In this document: positions 1-8,141 of the stretch, one piece after another
Layout of the letters: each line of letters begins with the position of its first letter
How positions within the stretch are numbered: position 1 is the first letter of the stretch
Origin: JAVBLG01 sp031553655
GTDB lineage: Bacteria > Desulfobacterota > Desulfovibrionia > Desulfovibrionales > Desulfovibrionaceae
Length of the DNA: 36,329 nucleotides
Assembly: GCA_031553655.1 (NCBI GenBank)
Contig: JAVBLG010000031.1
Location: forward strand, 1-36,329
Direction: 5' to 3'
Notes under the pieces: model-generated
Database searches by the model: none
The model's input: only the letters and a program-made list of their open reading frames with translations
Told to the model about the DNA's origin: nothing
Made by a program: the position numbers and the translations under genes

Positions 1-76
1 AAAAACTTTCGACTGATGGCTCGGATGTGGTTTTCTGTTAAAAATAGTGTGATAAATTGAAGTGATGCCATAAAAA

Positions 77-160
77 GCGAGAATGGCGGAATGGTAGACG
101 CACCGGACTTAGAATCCGGCGGGTAACCCCGTGAGGGTTCAAATCCCTCTTCTCGCACCA
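77..160 (+). tRNA. tRNA-Leu (anticodon TAG)
   Basis: A complete class II tRNA. The acceptor arm GCGAGAA pairs with TTCTCGC, followed by an encoded ACCA. The anticodon arm CCGGA/TCCGG encloses loop CTTAGAA, which gives anticodon TAG. The long variable arm and the T-arm GAGGG-TTCAAAT-CCCTC are as expected for leucine. A factor-independent terminator follows about 10 nt later, so it is probably a single-gene transcript. Confidence 0.96.
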
Positions 161-170
161 GAATAAAATC

Positions 171-204
171 AAGCCCTTCCGGTAAAATCGTAAGGGCTTT
201 TTTT
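171..204 (+). terminator. Rho-independent terminator of tRNA-Leu(TAG)
   Basis: An inverted repeat AAGCCCTT / AAGGGCTT with a short loop is followed by a run of T, immediately downstream of the tRNA-Leu(TAG) gene. Confidence 0.85.
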
Positions 205-274
205 GATCAATTCACACCTATGTACAATTTTCTTCTTCTGACAGTGAAGGCATTATGAGAGTGCCTAAACCACA

Positions 275-317
275 TAAAAGTTAAGTCCCGCAAGGCTTTT
301 ATGACCTTACGGGACTT
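275..317 (-). terminator. Rho-independent terminator of tRNA-Leu(GAG)
   Basis: Read on the minus strand, a 13-bp stem (arms 305-317 and 283-295, one mismatch) is followed by AACTTTTATG. It lies about 16 nt beyond the 3' end of the minus-strand tRNA-Leu and faces the terminator of the other tRNA. Confidence 0.8.
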
Positions 318-332
318 TATGATATTCTTCTT

Positions 333-417
333 TGGTGCCGAGAGAGGGACTCGAACCCTCACACCAATTGGCACTACCCCCTCAAGATAGCGTGTCTACC
401 AGTTCCACCATCTCGGC
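333..417 (-). tRNA. tRNA-Leu (anticodon GAG)
   Basis: On the minus strand, acceptor GCCGAGA pairs with TCTCGGC plus an encoded ACCA. The anticodon stem CTATC/GGTAG encloses loop TTGAGGG (anticodon GAG). The long variable arm and the GGTTCGAGTCC T-loop identify a leucine tRNA. It converges on tRNA-Leu(TAG), so this end of the window carries two leucine isoacceptors. Confidence 0.95.
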
Positions 418-427
418 ACAGGAATGA

Positions 428-457
428 CTTATACACTAACAATAAAACAAAAGGCAA
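428..457 (-). promoter_or_regulatory. Sigma-70-type promoter of tRNA-Leu(GAG)
   Basis: On the minus strand TTGCCT (-35, 452-457) and TATAAG (-10, 428-433) are separated by 18 nt. Transcription would start a few bases before the mature tRNA 5' end at 417. Seen by eye only. Confidence 0.5.
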
Positions 458-577
458 GCCTTTTTTTGCGAAATGTAGGGTGTAAAAAATAGGGGGGGAA
501 AAATTGGTTGACAAGACGGCAAAGTCGGGGAAATCCTTTTTGTAATCCCTTCCTTCAGAGAAGGATAATCCGTGCGG

Positions 578-634
578 TTCCTATCCGCCGCAGACGGAGT
601 CAGTCGGCGGATGGAGCTGACTTGGATTGAAACA
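578..634 (+). promoter_or_regulatory. Leader RNA element, copy 1 (hairpin plus possible pseudoknot) upstream of the hydrolase gene
   Basis: Stem ATCCGCCG (583-590) pairs with CGGCGGAT (605-612) and extends outward through T582.G613 and C581-G614. Inside is an apical GAC-GGA-GTC hairpin. AGTCAG (598-603) is the exact complement of downstream CTGACT (617-622), so an H-type pseudoknot is possible. The tail GGATT...AAACA ends about 14 nt before the ATG at 649. A near copy with compensatory changes precedes gcvH at 33823-33880. A TTGACA hexamer at 508-513 could be a -35 box, but I see no convincing -10. The structure is read from the sequence; a riboswitch or protein-binding role is inference. Confidence 0.55.
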
Positions 635-648
635 TAAGAGGAATTGCT

Positions 649-1731
649 ATGAAATTGATTTTATACCTGCCGGGCCTGCTGGGTTTGGTTGTTATATTGC
701 TCGGGGTCGGAACGGCCCGGGCCGAAGATACCACTCGCTATTTCAATGAAGACGGCCCCAAGCTGTCCGTGCAGGCCGGAATTGTGCGCGATGGGCTGCG
801 CCTGCTGCTGCGCGTGCCAGGTTTGAAAGGCGACAACATGCTGCGCGTGATGCATAAATTCATCGAGCGCGAGTCAGCATGGAAAGCACCCGAAGGTTAC
901 AGCATGACGCGCATCACTTTGAAACATTGCGGGGCGGAATTGTTGCACAAGTCCGAGACGGCGGGGGCCGCGAACGAGTCCGCTCGCCCGCGCAAGGCTG
1001 TTCTTCTGCTGCACGGCGGGGCCTATATTCTTAAACTCATGAACCTTTACAGAGATATGGCCGCCAGGTATTCCGAAATGACCGGCGGTTCGGACGTGCT
1101 GTGCCTTGACTATCGCCTTGCACCCGAGCATGTATTTCCGGCGGCGCTAGAAGACGCTCTTGACGCCTGGAACTGGCTGCTGAGTAAAGGCTATAAGGCA
1201 CGCGACATTTTGGTGGTGGGTGACAGCGCCGGCGGCAACCTCACCCTGGCCCTCACCCTAAAGCTGCGCGACCAGGGCCGGGAACTGCCCGGTGCTCTGA
1301 TTTGCATGTCGCCGTGGACCGACATGATTGGAAGCGGAAAGTCACATACGGAAAAGGCCGGAATAGACCCGATTTTCGGCAACAATCCAGAATATATGCC
1401 GCCCAAAGGCGGCGTAATGCCCGAGGTCAAGCCTTTTATACTGAGCTATGTCGGCAATGCCGATCCGCGTAATCCTTATCTTTCTCCAGCCTTTGCCGAT
1501 TACAGGAAATTTCCGTCCATGCTTATTCAGGTAGGCACGGATGAGATTTTGGAAAGCGACTCCGAGCAAGTCTATCAGCGCGCCGTGAACGCGGGCGTTG
1601 ACGCCACGCTCACACGCTATTACGGTCTTTTTCACGTGTTTCAGCTTCTGGGTAATGCCGTGCCTGAGAGCCGAAATGCCTGGAACGAAGTGAAAGAGTT
1701 CATTGTCATAAAGTTTATGCCTGTTTTGTAA
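649..1731 (+). CDS. Exported HSL-family (family IV) alpha/beta hydrolase / esterase
   Basis: A 360-residue protein with an N-terminal signal peptide (residues 1-25, hydrophobic core ending in GTARA). The rest is an alpha/beta hydrolase of the hormone-sensitive-lipase type. The oxyanion motif HGGA begins at His122 and the nucleophile elbow GDSAGG contains Ser193. Asp298 (in GTDEILESD) and His329 (in GLFHVF) complete the catalytic triad. Such enzymes hydrolyse short acyl esters; the substrate is unknown. The ATG has a good AGAGGAA ribosome-binding site. The duplicated leader RNA element lies directly upstream, suggesting post-transcriptional control. An MFS transporter follows after 62 nt and may be co-transcribed. 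The signal peptide implies action outside the cytoplasm, which is unusual because most HSL-type esterases are cytosolic. Confidence 0.85.
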   Translation: MKLILYLPGLLGLVVILLGVGTARAEDTTRYFNEDGPKLSVQAGIVRDGLRLLLRVPGLKGDNMLRVMHKFIERESAWKAPEGYSMTRITLKHCGAELLHKSETAGAANESARPRKAVLLLHGGAYILKLMNLYRDMAARYSEMTGGSDVLCLDYRLAPEHVFPAALEDALDAWNWLLSKGYKARDILVVGDSAGGNLTLALTLKLRDQGRELPGALICMSPWTDMIGSGKSHTEKAGIDPIFGNNPEYMPPKGGVMPEVKPFILSYVGNADPRNPYLSPAFADYRKFPSMLIQVGTDEILESDSEQVYQRAVNAGVDATLTRYYGLFHVFQLLGNAVPESRNAWNEVKEFIVIKFMPVL

Positions 1732-1793
1732 AAGTTGATCTGCTCATATGTGTTGGGACAATTGTCAATAAGCTCTATTCTCCGGAGTTTGCC

Positions 1794-2999
1794 ATGCGTT
1801 TTTCTCTGTCTGGTTTCTTTTCCCGGCGCATTCCCAAAGAAGTATGGATTTTGGGCCTGGTCAGCATGCTCATGGATATTTCCTCGGAAATGATCCACAG
1901 CATTTTGCCACTTTTCATGGTTACCTCCTTGGGCATGAGTGCGCTGGCCGTAGGCCTGATTGAAGGCCTGGCCGAGGCCACGGCCCAGATTGTAAAAGTA
2001 TTTTCTGGGGTTCTCAGCGATTATACAGGCAAGCGCAAGGGACTTACGGTGTTCGGATATGCTCTGGGCGCATTCAGCAAGCCGTTTTTTGCCGTTACTT
2101 CCATGGGCTCTGTTGTACTTGGGGCCAGGCTTGTGGACAGAGTGGGAAAGGGCGTGCGTGGGGCTCCGCGCGATGCCCTTATTGCCGATGTTACTCCGCC
2201 CGAAGTGCGTGGCGAGGCTTTTGGCCTGCGCCAGTCCCTTGATACACTTGGTGCTTTTATAGGTCCGCTTGTGGCGGCCGGCCTGATGTTGCTGCTGTCC
2301 GACAATTTTCGCGCCATTTTTTGGATAGCCTTTTTCCCGGCTCTGCTGGCCGTGATTATATTATTTTTTGGTATAAAAGAACCGGACTCGGAAGATGGGA
2401 AAAAACGGGACAACCCTATTCGACGGGAAAACCTGAAGCGTCTTGGTGGGGATTACTGGTTTGTGGTGCTGGTGGGCGCCGTGTTCGCCCTGGCACGTTT
2501 TAGCGAAGCTTTTCTGGTGTTGAAGGCCGATGACGCGGGCATGCCCCTTGCCCTCATACCTCTGCTCATTGCGGCCATGAACTTTGTTTATGCGTTATGT
2601 GCCTACCCATTCGGACGTCTGGCCGACCGTGTGAGCCACAGAGTCCTGTTGGCCGCCGGGGTTGCGGTGCTCATTGCCGCCGATTTGGCTCTGGCCTTTC
2701 AGGGGCATTGGGGCGGGGTGTTGGCGGGGGTGCTTTTGTGGGGTATGCATCTGGGAATTACCCAAGGTCTGCTTTCCACTATGGTGGCTGCCACGGCCCC
2801 GGCGGATCTTCGAGGAACGGCCTTTGGCTTTTTTAATCTGGTCGGCGGCGTGGCCACGCTGCTTGCCAGCCTTGTAGCAGGTTGGATGTGGTCTTCTCTG
2901 GGGGCTAGTTTTACGTTTTATGCGGGCGCGGTTTTTGCCTGCGCCGTGCTGATTTTGCTGCTGATCAGCATGGCGCGGGCAAAGAGAGTTAACGGGTAA
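1794..2999 (+). CDS. MFS transporter
   Basis: A 401-residue polytopic membrane protein with about 12 hydrophobic segments, the usual size of a major facilitator. The cytoplasmic loop motif DRVGKGVRGAPRDALIAD, after about 110 residues, is typical of an MFS branch often annotated only as MFS transporter or drug efflux (MJ1317-like). Repeated RLADR/GKRKGL loop motifs support the fold. The substrate cannot be predicted. The ATG at 1794 is preceded by CCGGAG at a suitable distance. It sits 62 nt downstream of the exported hydrolase, so uptake or efflux of the hydrolase product or substrate is conceivable but unsupported. Its last 11 bases overlap the 3' end of the convergent cysC gene. Confidence 0.85.
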   Translation: MRFSLSGFFSRRIPKEVWILGLVSMLMDISSEMIHSILPLFMVTSLGMSALAVGLIEGLAEATAQIVKVFSGVLSDYTGKRKGLTVFGYALGAFSKPFFAVTSMGSVVLGARLVDRVGKGVRGAPRDALIADVTPPEVRGEAFGLRQSLDTLGAFIGPLVAAGLMLLLSDNFRAIFWIAFFPALLAVIILFFGIKEPDSEDGKKRDNPIRRENLKRLGGDYWFVVLVGAVFALARFSEAFLVLKADDAGMPLALIPLLIAAMNFVYALCAYPFGRLADRVSHRVLLAAGVAVLIAADLALAFQGHWGGVLAGVLLWGMHLGITQGLLSTMVAATAPADLRGTAFGFFNLVGGVATLLASLVAGWMWSSLGASFTFYAGAVFACAVLILLLISMARAKRVNG

Positions 3000-3543
3000 A
3001 AGGCATATTCAGATAAGACAATAGGGCGTCAAGGCAGTCATTAACGCTGTTTTCCGCTGTACACAGGGTAATTTCGGGGTTCAGAGGCGCTTCATAAGGC
3101 GAGTCGATGCCGGTGAACTCTTTTATTTGTCCGGCGCGGGCCTTTTTGTACAGCCCCTTGGGGTCACGCGACTCGCAGGCACTCAGGGACGCATTCACGA
3201 AAACTTCTATAAACTGCCCCTTGGGAAACAGATTTCGCACCGTATCCCGCCCCTGTGAAGCGGGTGATATAAATGCCGCCAGAACGTAAATTCCGGACAT
3301 CCAGAACAATTTGGTCACCTCGGCCACGCGGCGCATATTTTCCTGACGATCAGCCATGGAAAAACCAAGATCACTGCAAAGGCCTTTGCGTAGAATATCG
3401 CCATCCAGAATGAATGTAGGCAGGCCGTTTTTGCGCAGAATTTTATGCAGCGCTGTTGACAGTGTCGACTTGCCAGAGCCGGACAGCCCCGTGAACCATA
3501 TCACCTTGGCCTCTCCACTTCCACAATTGATAACATCAGACAT
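2989..3543 (-). CDS. cysC: Adenylyl-sulfate kinase (APS kinase)
   Basis: A 184-residue stand-alone APS kinase that phosphorylates adenosine 5'-phosphosulfate at the 3' position using ATP to give PAPS. The P-loop GLSGSGKST spans residues 19-27. It is followed by the LDGD motif, the FSMADRQENMRR substrate-binding motif and the C-terminal PKGLYKKARAGQI / FTGIDSPYE signature. There is no fused sulfurylase domain. It is the last gene of the minus-strand cluster: the AGAAGG ribosome-binding site overlaps the stop codon of yifB, only 7 nt away. A dissimilatory sulfate reducer does not need PAPS to respire sulfate, so if the lineage guess is right this enzyme probably supplies sulfotransferases. The 3' end overlaps the MFS gene on the other strand by 11 bp. 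Confidence 0.93.
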   Translation of the reverse strand: MSDVINCGSGEAKVIWFTGLSGSGKSTLSTALHKILRKNGLPTFILDGDILRKGLCSDLGFSMADRQENMRRVAEVTKLFWMSGIYVLAAFISPASQGRDTVRNLFPKGQFIEVFVNASLSACESRDPKGLYKKARAGQIKEFTGIDSPYEAPLNPEITLCTAENSVNDCLDALLSYLNMPFTR

Positions 3544-3550
3544 ATCTCGT

Positions 3551-5137
3551 TTACCTTCTTTCTCTGTCCAACACCCGCAGACTTACAGCCTCGGCCAGGT
3601 GGTTTGTTTTTATGCCGTCTTCGCCGCCAAGATCGGCTATAGTGCGCGCAAGGCGCAAAATGCGCGTATAAGACCGCGCTGACAATCCTAGATTTTTTAC
3701 CGCCTTGCCCATGAAGTCTTGTTCGGCTGGTCCAAGGGCGCAGAATTTTTCCAGCATATTCCCACTTAAGTCGCCATTTACGGAACATGGCAGGTTTTTA
3801 TAACGAGCGTGCTGTACGTTCCTGGCGGCCACGATTCTGGCGCGCATGTCCGCCGAACCGGGACCGGAGCTTTGGGCGCTCAAGTCTTCGTAAGGTACGG
3901 CCGGAACTTCCACATGCATGTCGATGCGATCCAGAAGCGGGCCGGAAATTTTATTTCGGTAGCGCTCCACTTGGCCGGGGGCGCAGGTGCATATATGATC
4001 CAAATCGCCATAATATCCGCAAGGACAGGGATTCATAGCCGCTACCAGCATGCATGCTGCCGGAAAAGTTACACTTTTTGAAGACCTCGTTATGGTTACC
4101 TCGCCGTTTTCCAGAGGCTGGCGTAACACCTCAAGAGCCTGCTTTTTATATTCGGGTAATTCGTCCAGAAACAGTACGCCACGATGGGCTAGTGATACTT
4201 CGCCGGGACGTGGAACATTGCCTCCTCCGATCAACCCGATTTCCGATACGGTATGATGGGGGGCGCGAAAGGGGCGTGTGTCCACAATCCCCCCGTTAAT
4301 CGGCAACTTGCCGGCCACACTATATATTTTGGTAATTTCCAGGGCTTCGTCAAAGCCGGGCGGCGGAAGAACTCCGGGAATACGCTGGGCCAGCATACTT
4401 TTTCCGCTGCCTGGAGGGCCGATGAAGAGCAGGTTGTGCGAACCGGCGGCAGCTACTTCTATAGATCTTTTAGCCATGAGTTGGCCCTTCACTTCAGAAA
4501 AATCGGCGAAGAGCAGCCTTTGTCCGAATCCGCCCGTATTGCCTCCTCCCATAGCGTTGCCAGGCTCCATAGCCGAAGCCGTTTCGGCGGCCTCGCTATA
4601 AGGGCGGGCGGGCTCAAGAGCCACCCGCCCGTCAAGAAAAGCTATGGCTTCCACCAGATTTTCCGGGGCATATACCGGCAGGCCTTCCACTATGGAAGCC
4701 TCGGAAGAGTTTTGCGGGGGCACCAGCAGGCCTTTGGCCCTTTCATCACGGGCCAGAATAGCCAGAGGCAGAACGCCCGGTACCGGGCGCAAGTTTCCGG
4801 CCAGAGAAAGCTCACCGGCCATGAACCATCCAGCGGCCTTTTCCGGGGCAAGCAGTCCGGAACTGGCCAACAAACCTATCGCCAAGGGCAGATCAAAAGC
4901 CGAACCGGCTTTGGGGCGATCGGCCGGGGCCAGATTTACCGTGATGCGCGACGGGGGAATTTTGAAACCACATGTTCTTATGGCTGCAAAAACTCGCTCC
5001 TTGGCCTCGCGCACCGCACCTTCGGCCAACCCCACCATGGTAAAGGAAGGCATGCCGCGCCTCAGCAGATCCACTTCGAGGTCGATGCGAAAGGCGTCGA
5101 CCCCGTGTAGGGCGCCGCAGGCCAACCGTACTAACAT
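3551..5137 (-). CDS. comM: YifB/ComM family Mg-chelatase-like AAA+ ATPase
   Basis: A 528-residue protein of the usual length for the YifB/ComM family. The N-terminal ChlI-like domain has the motifs FTMVGLAEGAVREAKERV and ITVNLAPADRPKAGSAFDLP. The AAA+ module carries Walker A GPPGSGKS (Lys246) and Walker B LFLDELPE. A cysteine-rich CPCGYYGD segment and a C-terminal Mg-chelatase domain ending in RTIADLGG follow. In naturally transformable bacteria ComM is a hexameric helicase that drives branch migration of incoming DNA; in others the role is unclear. The ATG at 5137 is preceded by AAGGAAA. It sits 61 nt behind lepB and 7 nt before cysC, so it is probably co-transcribed with them. Confidence 0.93.
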   Translation of the reverse strand: MLVRLACGALHGVDAFRIDLEVDLLRRGMPSFTMVGLAEGAVREAKERVFAAIRTCGFKIPPSRITVNLAPADRPKAGSAFDLPLAIGLLASSGLLAPEKAAGWFMAGELSLAGNLRPVPGVLPLAILARDERAKGLLVPPQNSSEASIVEGLPVYAPENLVEAIAFLDGRVALEPARPYSEAAETASAMEPGNAMGGGNTGGFGQRLLFADFSEVKGQLMAKRSIEVAAAGSHNLLFIGPPGSGKSMLAQRIPGVLPPPGFDEALEITKIYSVAGKLPINGGIVDTRPFRAPHHTVSEIGLIGGGNVPRPGEVSLAHRGVLFLDELPEYKKQALEVLRQPLENGEVTITRSSKSVTFPAACMLVAAMNPCPCGYYGDLDHICTCAPGQVERYRNKISGPLLDRIDMHVEVPAVPYEDLSAQSSGPGSADMRARIVAARNVQHARYKNLPCSVNGDLSGNMLEKFCALGPAEQDFMGKAVKNLGLSARSYTRILRLARTIADLGGEDGIKTNHLAEAVSLRVLDRERR

Positions 5138-5198
5138 TTGACGTATTTTCCTTAATCGAAGAAATGGGCCTTACGAAGTATCACGGCACTTTAAGCCG

Positions 5199-5795
5199 TC
5201 ACTGCAAGAGTTTACCGATGCGGTTCCAGCGCACGTCGCCATGATCGCCGAATGACCAGTAGATGCGCCAGGCTTTACCCAGAATGGCCGACTTTTCCAC
5301 AAACCCCCAGCTGCGTGAATCTTTGGAATTGTCGCGGTTGTCGCCCATGCAGAAATATTTCCCGGAGGGAACGGTTACCGGACCATATTGATCGCGTCCC
5401 GGTATGATCACATCCGGTTCGAGAGTAATCACATAGGGTTCTTTCACGGGCTTGCCATTGCGGTAAAGTTGCTTGTTGCGTACTTCGATCACGTCGCCGG
5501 GTACGCCGATGACGCGTTTAATGAAGTCAACTGAAGTGTCGAGCGGATATTCGAAAACCACAATATCGCCGCGTTGCGGGTTTTCTCCGTCGATCAGATA
5601 CTTGTTGGAAAAGGGCATTTTTACCCCATATATGAACTTGTTGACCAGCAGGCGATCGCCAACCTGCAAGGTTTGAAGCATTGACTCAGATGGTATTTTA
5701 AAGGCTTGCACCACAAAAGTGCGTATGAACATGGCCAGTATAAGGGCGATTAAAAGGGCTTCGGCGTATTCACGCAACAGGGATTTTTTGCTCAT
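5199..5795 (-). CDS. lepB: Signal peptidase I
   Basis: A 198-residue type I leader peptidase. One N-terminal membrane anchor (about residues 12-31) leads into the catalytic box PSESML with nucleophile Ser38. The general base Lys93 lies in FIKRVIGVPGD, and the box E motif GDNRDNSKDSRSWGFV is present. It cleaves Sec/Tat signal peptides on the periplasmic face of the inner membrane. A single anchor makes it shorter than the E. coli enzyme but normal for many delta-proteobacteria. It lies 40 nt behind the Sel1-repeat gene and 61 nt before yifB. The ribosome-binding site is weak, consistent with translation inside an operon. Confidence 0.95.
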   Translation of the reverse strand: MSKKSLLREYAEALLIALILAMFIRTFVVQAFKIPSESMLQTLQVGDRLLVNKFIYGVKMPFSNKYLIDGENPQRGDIVVFEYPLDTSVDFIKRVIGVPGDVIEVRNKQLYRNGKPVKEPYVITLEPDVIIPGRDQYGPVTVPSGKYFCMGDNRDNSKDSRSWGFVEKSAILGKAWRIYWSFGDHGDVRWNRIGKLLQ

Positions 5796-5835
5796 TTCGT
5801 TTTATGACTCTGTTTGTGCCGCTTTTTCGCGCCGC

Positions 5836-6903
5836 CTAGGGCAGCGCGGAGCGGGTAAGATGATATGTTTTGGGCAACATGTACATAAGGCTTACCTGGC
5901 GTAATGACGAGGCGTATTGGATGGCCAGAATCACTTCGCCCAGGTTCCATAATGACGAGTTGGCGTTTTCAGAAGCGTCAGGCTTGCCGAAGCGTTTGCT
6001 GACCATGGCTCTTACCTTCTCGGCCTGCTGTTCGCTGGATGCCGGATAATCTATTTTTATGAATCCGAGAGGCTGTGAATCGCCGCTGCCGTAGCAGGCC
6101 GCCAGCTCTGTGGCGCCGGGAACAGCTTGCGTTACGTTATAGGTATCACAGATGAAGGACGAGTCTTCCCTGGATTTTTTTGCCCTGGCTAGAGTCAGAG
6201 CCTTGCGCATCTCTGGGCGCGTGGTCTTGGCCAGCACTTCCCCAAAAAGGGCCACATTTTGATGTTTGGGATTCTTGCCAGCCATGGCCTGCAAGGCGTC
6301 AATGGCTTCTTTTTTGCCTTCCATCGAGGCGCCGTAAAGCAGCAGCACCGCTCTGGTGGAATTACTCTTTACGCCGCGCCCGTCCTTGTAGAAAACTCCA
6401 AGCCTGGACATGGCGTCGGTTTGCCCTTGAGCCGCGGCCCGGCTGGACCAGGCGGCTGCTTCCTTTTCATTTTTCTGTATGCCCTGGCCTTTTTCATACA
6501 TCAGCCCCAGGTTGTACTGGGCTTCGGGCAGGCCCATGTCGGCAGCCTTGCGAAACCACGTTGATGCTTCTTTCAAATTTTGATCCACCGCTGTGCCCTG
6601 CTCCAGCATGCGGGCATAATTGCTCATGCCGGCGGCATGTCCGGCAGCGGCGGCGTCATGGTACAGTTTGGCGGCTTTTTGCGGATTTTTGGGCATGCCC
6701 AGCCCCTGTTCGTTGAGCACGCCGAGATTGTGCATGGCCCTGGCATCACCCGCGGCGGCCATTTTTTCCCACAACCCGGCCGCTTTGGCGTAATCTCCGT
6801 TTTGATAGGCGTTAACGGCCTCTTCCACGGGGTCGGCCCTCAGGGGAGTGGAAATCGCCAGCAAAATCAGGCAGGTCAGAATAAGTACGGCATTTTTCAT
6901 CAT
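5836..6903 (-). CDS. Exported Sel1-like repeat (TPR-type) protein
   Basis: A 355-residue protein with a signal peptide (about residues 1-23, ending TPLRA before DPVEE). At least four Sel1-like repeats follow (roughly residues 28-210), recognised by spaced AMHNLGVLNEQGLG / AQYNLGLMYEKGQG-type units. Sel1 repeats are alpha-helical scaffolds for protein contacts, often at the envelope. The last ~140 residues do not match a family I recognise; they include two cysteines (in FICDTYN and LAACYGSG) that could form a disulfide. Two adjacent ATG codons make the exact start ambiguous by one residue. It lies 44 nt after the SGNH gene and 40 nt before lepB, so it probably belongs to the same transcript. 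The binding partner is unknown. Confidence 0.8.
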   Translation of the reverse strand: MMKNAVLILTCLILLAISTPLRADPVEEAVNAYQNGDYAKAAGLWEKMAAAGDARAMHNLGVLNEQGLGMPKNPQKAAKLYHDAAAAGHAAGMSNYARMLEQGTAVDQNLKEASTWFRKAADMGLPEAQYNLGLMYEKGQGIQKNEKEAAAWSSRAAAQGQTDAMSRLGVFYKDGRGVKSNSTRAVLLLYGASMEGKKEAIDALQAMAGKNPKHQNVALFGEVLAKTTRPEMRKALTLARAKKSREDSSFICDTYNVTQAVPGATELAACYGSGDSQPLGFIKIDYPASSEQQAEKVRAMVSKRFGKPDASENANSSLWNLGEVILAIQYASSLRQVSLMYMLPKTYHLTRSALP

Positions 6904-6947
6904 TTACGGCTCAGTGGCGTTTTTTACTCTATAATTCTTAAAATGGG

Positions 6948-8129
6948 TTATTTCTTTCTTGGACAAGATAATTTCATAAAGTCAACTTCGGGCAAGGTGG
7001 TCACTCTGGGGTCGGGCACCATAGCCAGGCCGCCGAAGTTGCGAATGTCCGAGTCCACCTTTTTTACGTTCACATGGGGCGCCAGCGACGGCCACTGTTG
7101 GGCCATACGCTTCAGCATGCGAAGGTAGGCTACGTCGCCGCCATGGAAACCGTCCACAAATTCGCAGTCATTAGAGGAAAAGGTACGGGGATCGGTGAAA
7201 TCCATAACCTCAATACCGCGCATGCGCAACTCTTCGCGCAGCTCAAAAAGATGTGGATACTTGTCTTTGCGGGTTTGCATTTCAGCCAGCACCGTCGGGG
7301 CAATGGGCGAAATGAACACAAATGTTTTTATGCCTCTGGAGCGCAGGGCGCAATATATTTCGCCAAAAGCGTCGATATGCTCCTGGCTTATTTTGGGGGC
7401 ATGGTAGAAAGCTTTGATGCCGTTGCGCACCTGGTTCAGAGTGTCTTGAAATTTAAAGTCAAAGGGCTTTTGAGCGCCGGTTATGTCGGCCGTGTAATAC
7501 CAGGAGCCGTCCGAGCCGAAACCTTCGCGGGCGCGTTGGGCCATAATGCCGTACATGTCGGGTGAAAAGCCGTCGTTGAGTGGAGCAAAAAAGCGATCCA
7601 AGCCAATTTTTCCGCCAAACAGCCACTCATAAGGCTTTTTCAGAGCGTCGAAGCTATAGGCATAGCTGCCGGAAGTGGGAGGAACTTCGTTATAAGGGTC
7701 TTTTTCCCATTTTTCATTGAACCACCAGAAATCCAGTCCCAGAATAACCGCTTCGGGCTTGTGAGCCTTGAGCATGGCCTGCACGGTGCTGCGTAGTACC
7801 GCGATATTTCCGGCCGTGCCGCCGACGTTGAGGAATTTGTTGTTGAAATAGGTCGAGCGGAACTGCATTACCCGTGACGAACCCAAAGCCACCACTTCGG
7901 GTTTTACGGCCCGGTAGAGGTTCAATTTGTAGTCCACAAAATCTTGGGACACGCCTGAGCCGAAAATGGCGAATTTACCGGTGGCCTGAGTTTCCACCAC
8001 CCGTTCCAGAGCTACGTCGCCACTTTTATAAAGCCACATGAAGGAGTAGGGGAGCAGCGTAACAGCGCAGAGCGCGACCATTATGAGCAATATTTTGAAA
8101 AAACGCAGGATGAAATCGGTATTTTTCAT
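6948..8129 (-). CDS. SGNH-fold, DltD/AlgX-like acyl-transfer partner of the MBOAT protein
   Basis: A 393-residue protein anchored by one N-terminal hydrophobic segment (about residues 10-32), the remainder probably periplasmic. It has SGNH/GDSL-type features: ALGSSR with likely nucleophile Ser85, a GGTAGN block, VILGLDFWWFN, VFISPIAP, and a C-terminal DGFH motif with Asp326 and His329. Proteins of this layout (DltD, AlgX/AlgJ, PatB-like) work with a neighbouring MBOAT to O-acylate a cell-surface polymer. Here the MBOAT gene is only 12 nt upstream. The acceptor (peptidoglycan, capsule, LPS or exopolysaccharide) cannot be told from the sequence, and no glycosyltransferase is nearby. The family call rests on motifs and context rather than strong similarity. 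Confidence 0.72.
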   Translation of the reverse strand: MKNTDFILRFFKILLIMVALCAVTLLPYSFMWLYKSGDVALERVVETQATGKFAIFGSGVSQDFVDYKLNLYRAVKPEVVALGSSRVMQFRSTYFNNKFLNVGGTAGNIAVLRSTVQAMLKAHKPEAVILGLDFWWFNEKWEKDPYNEVPPTSGSYAYSFDALKKPYEWLFGGKIGLDRFFAPLNDGFSPDMYGIMAQRAREGFGSDGSWYYTADITGAQKPFDFKFQDTLNQVRNGIKAFYHAPKISQEHIDAFGEIYCALRSRGIKTFVFISPIAPTVLAEMQTRKDKYPHLFELREELRMRGIEVMDFTDPRTFSSNDCEFVDGFHGGDVAYLRMLKRMAQQWPSLAPHVNVKKVDSDIRNFGGLAMVPDPRVTTLPEVDFMKLSCPRKK

Positions 8130-8141
8130 GATGCCGGCTCC

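Noticed and set aside
611..637. An 8-codon ORF (ATG at 611) inside copy 1 of the leader element.
   Set aside because: No ribosome-binding site, and copy 2 has ATA in place of ATG and a frame-shifting extra base, so the frame is not conserved while the RNA structure is.
4253..5110. A 285-codon plus-strand frame opposite yifB, and similar long antisense frames opposite the kinases and glnN.
   Set aside because: They mirror well-conserved coding genes, lack family motifs and have no ribosome-binding sites.
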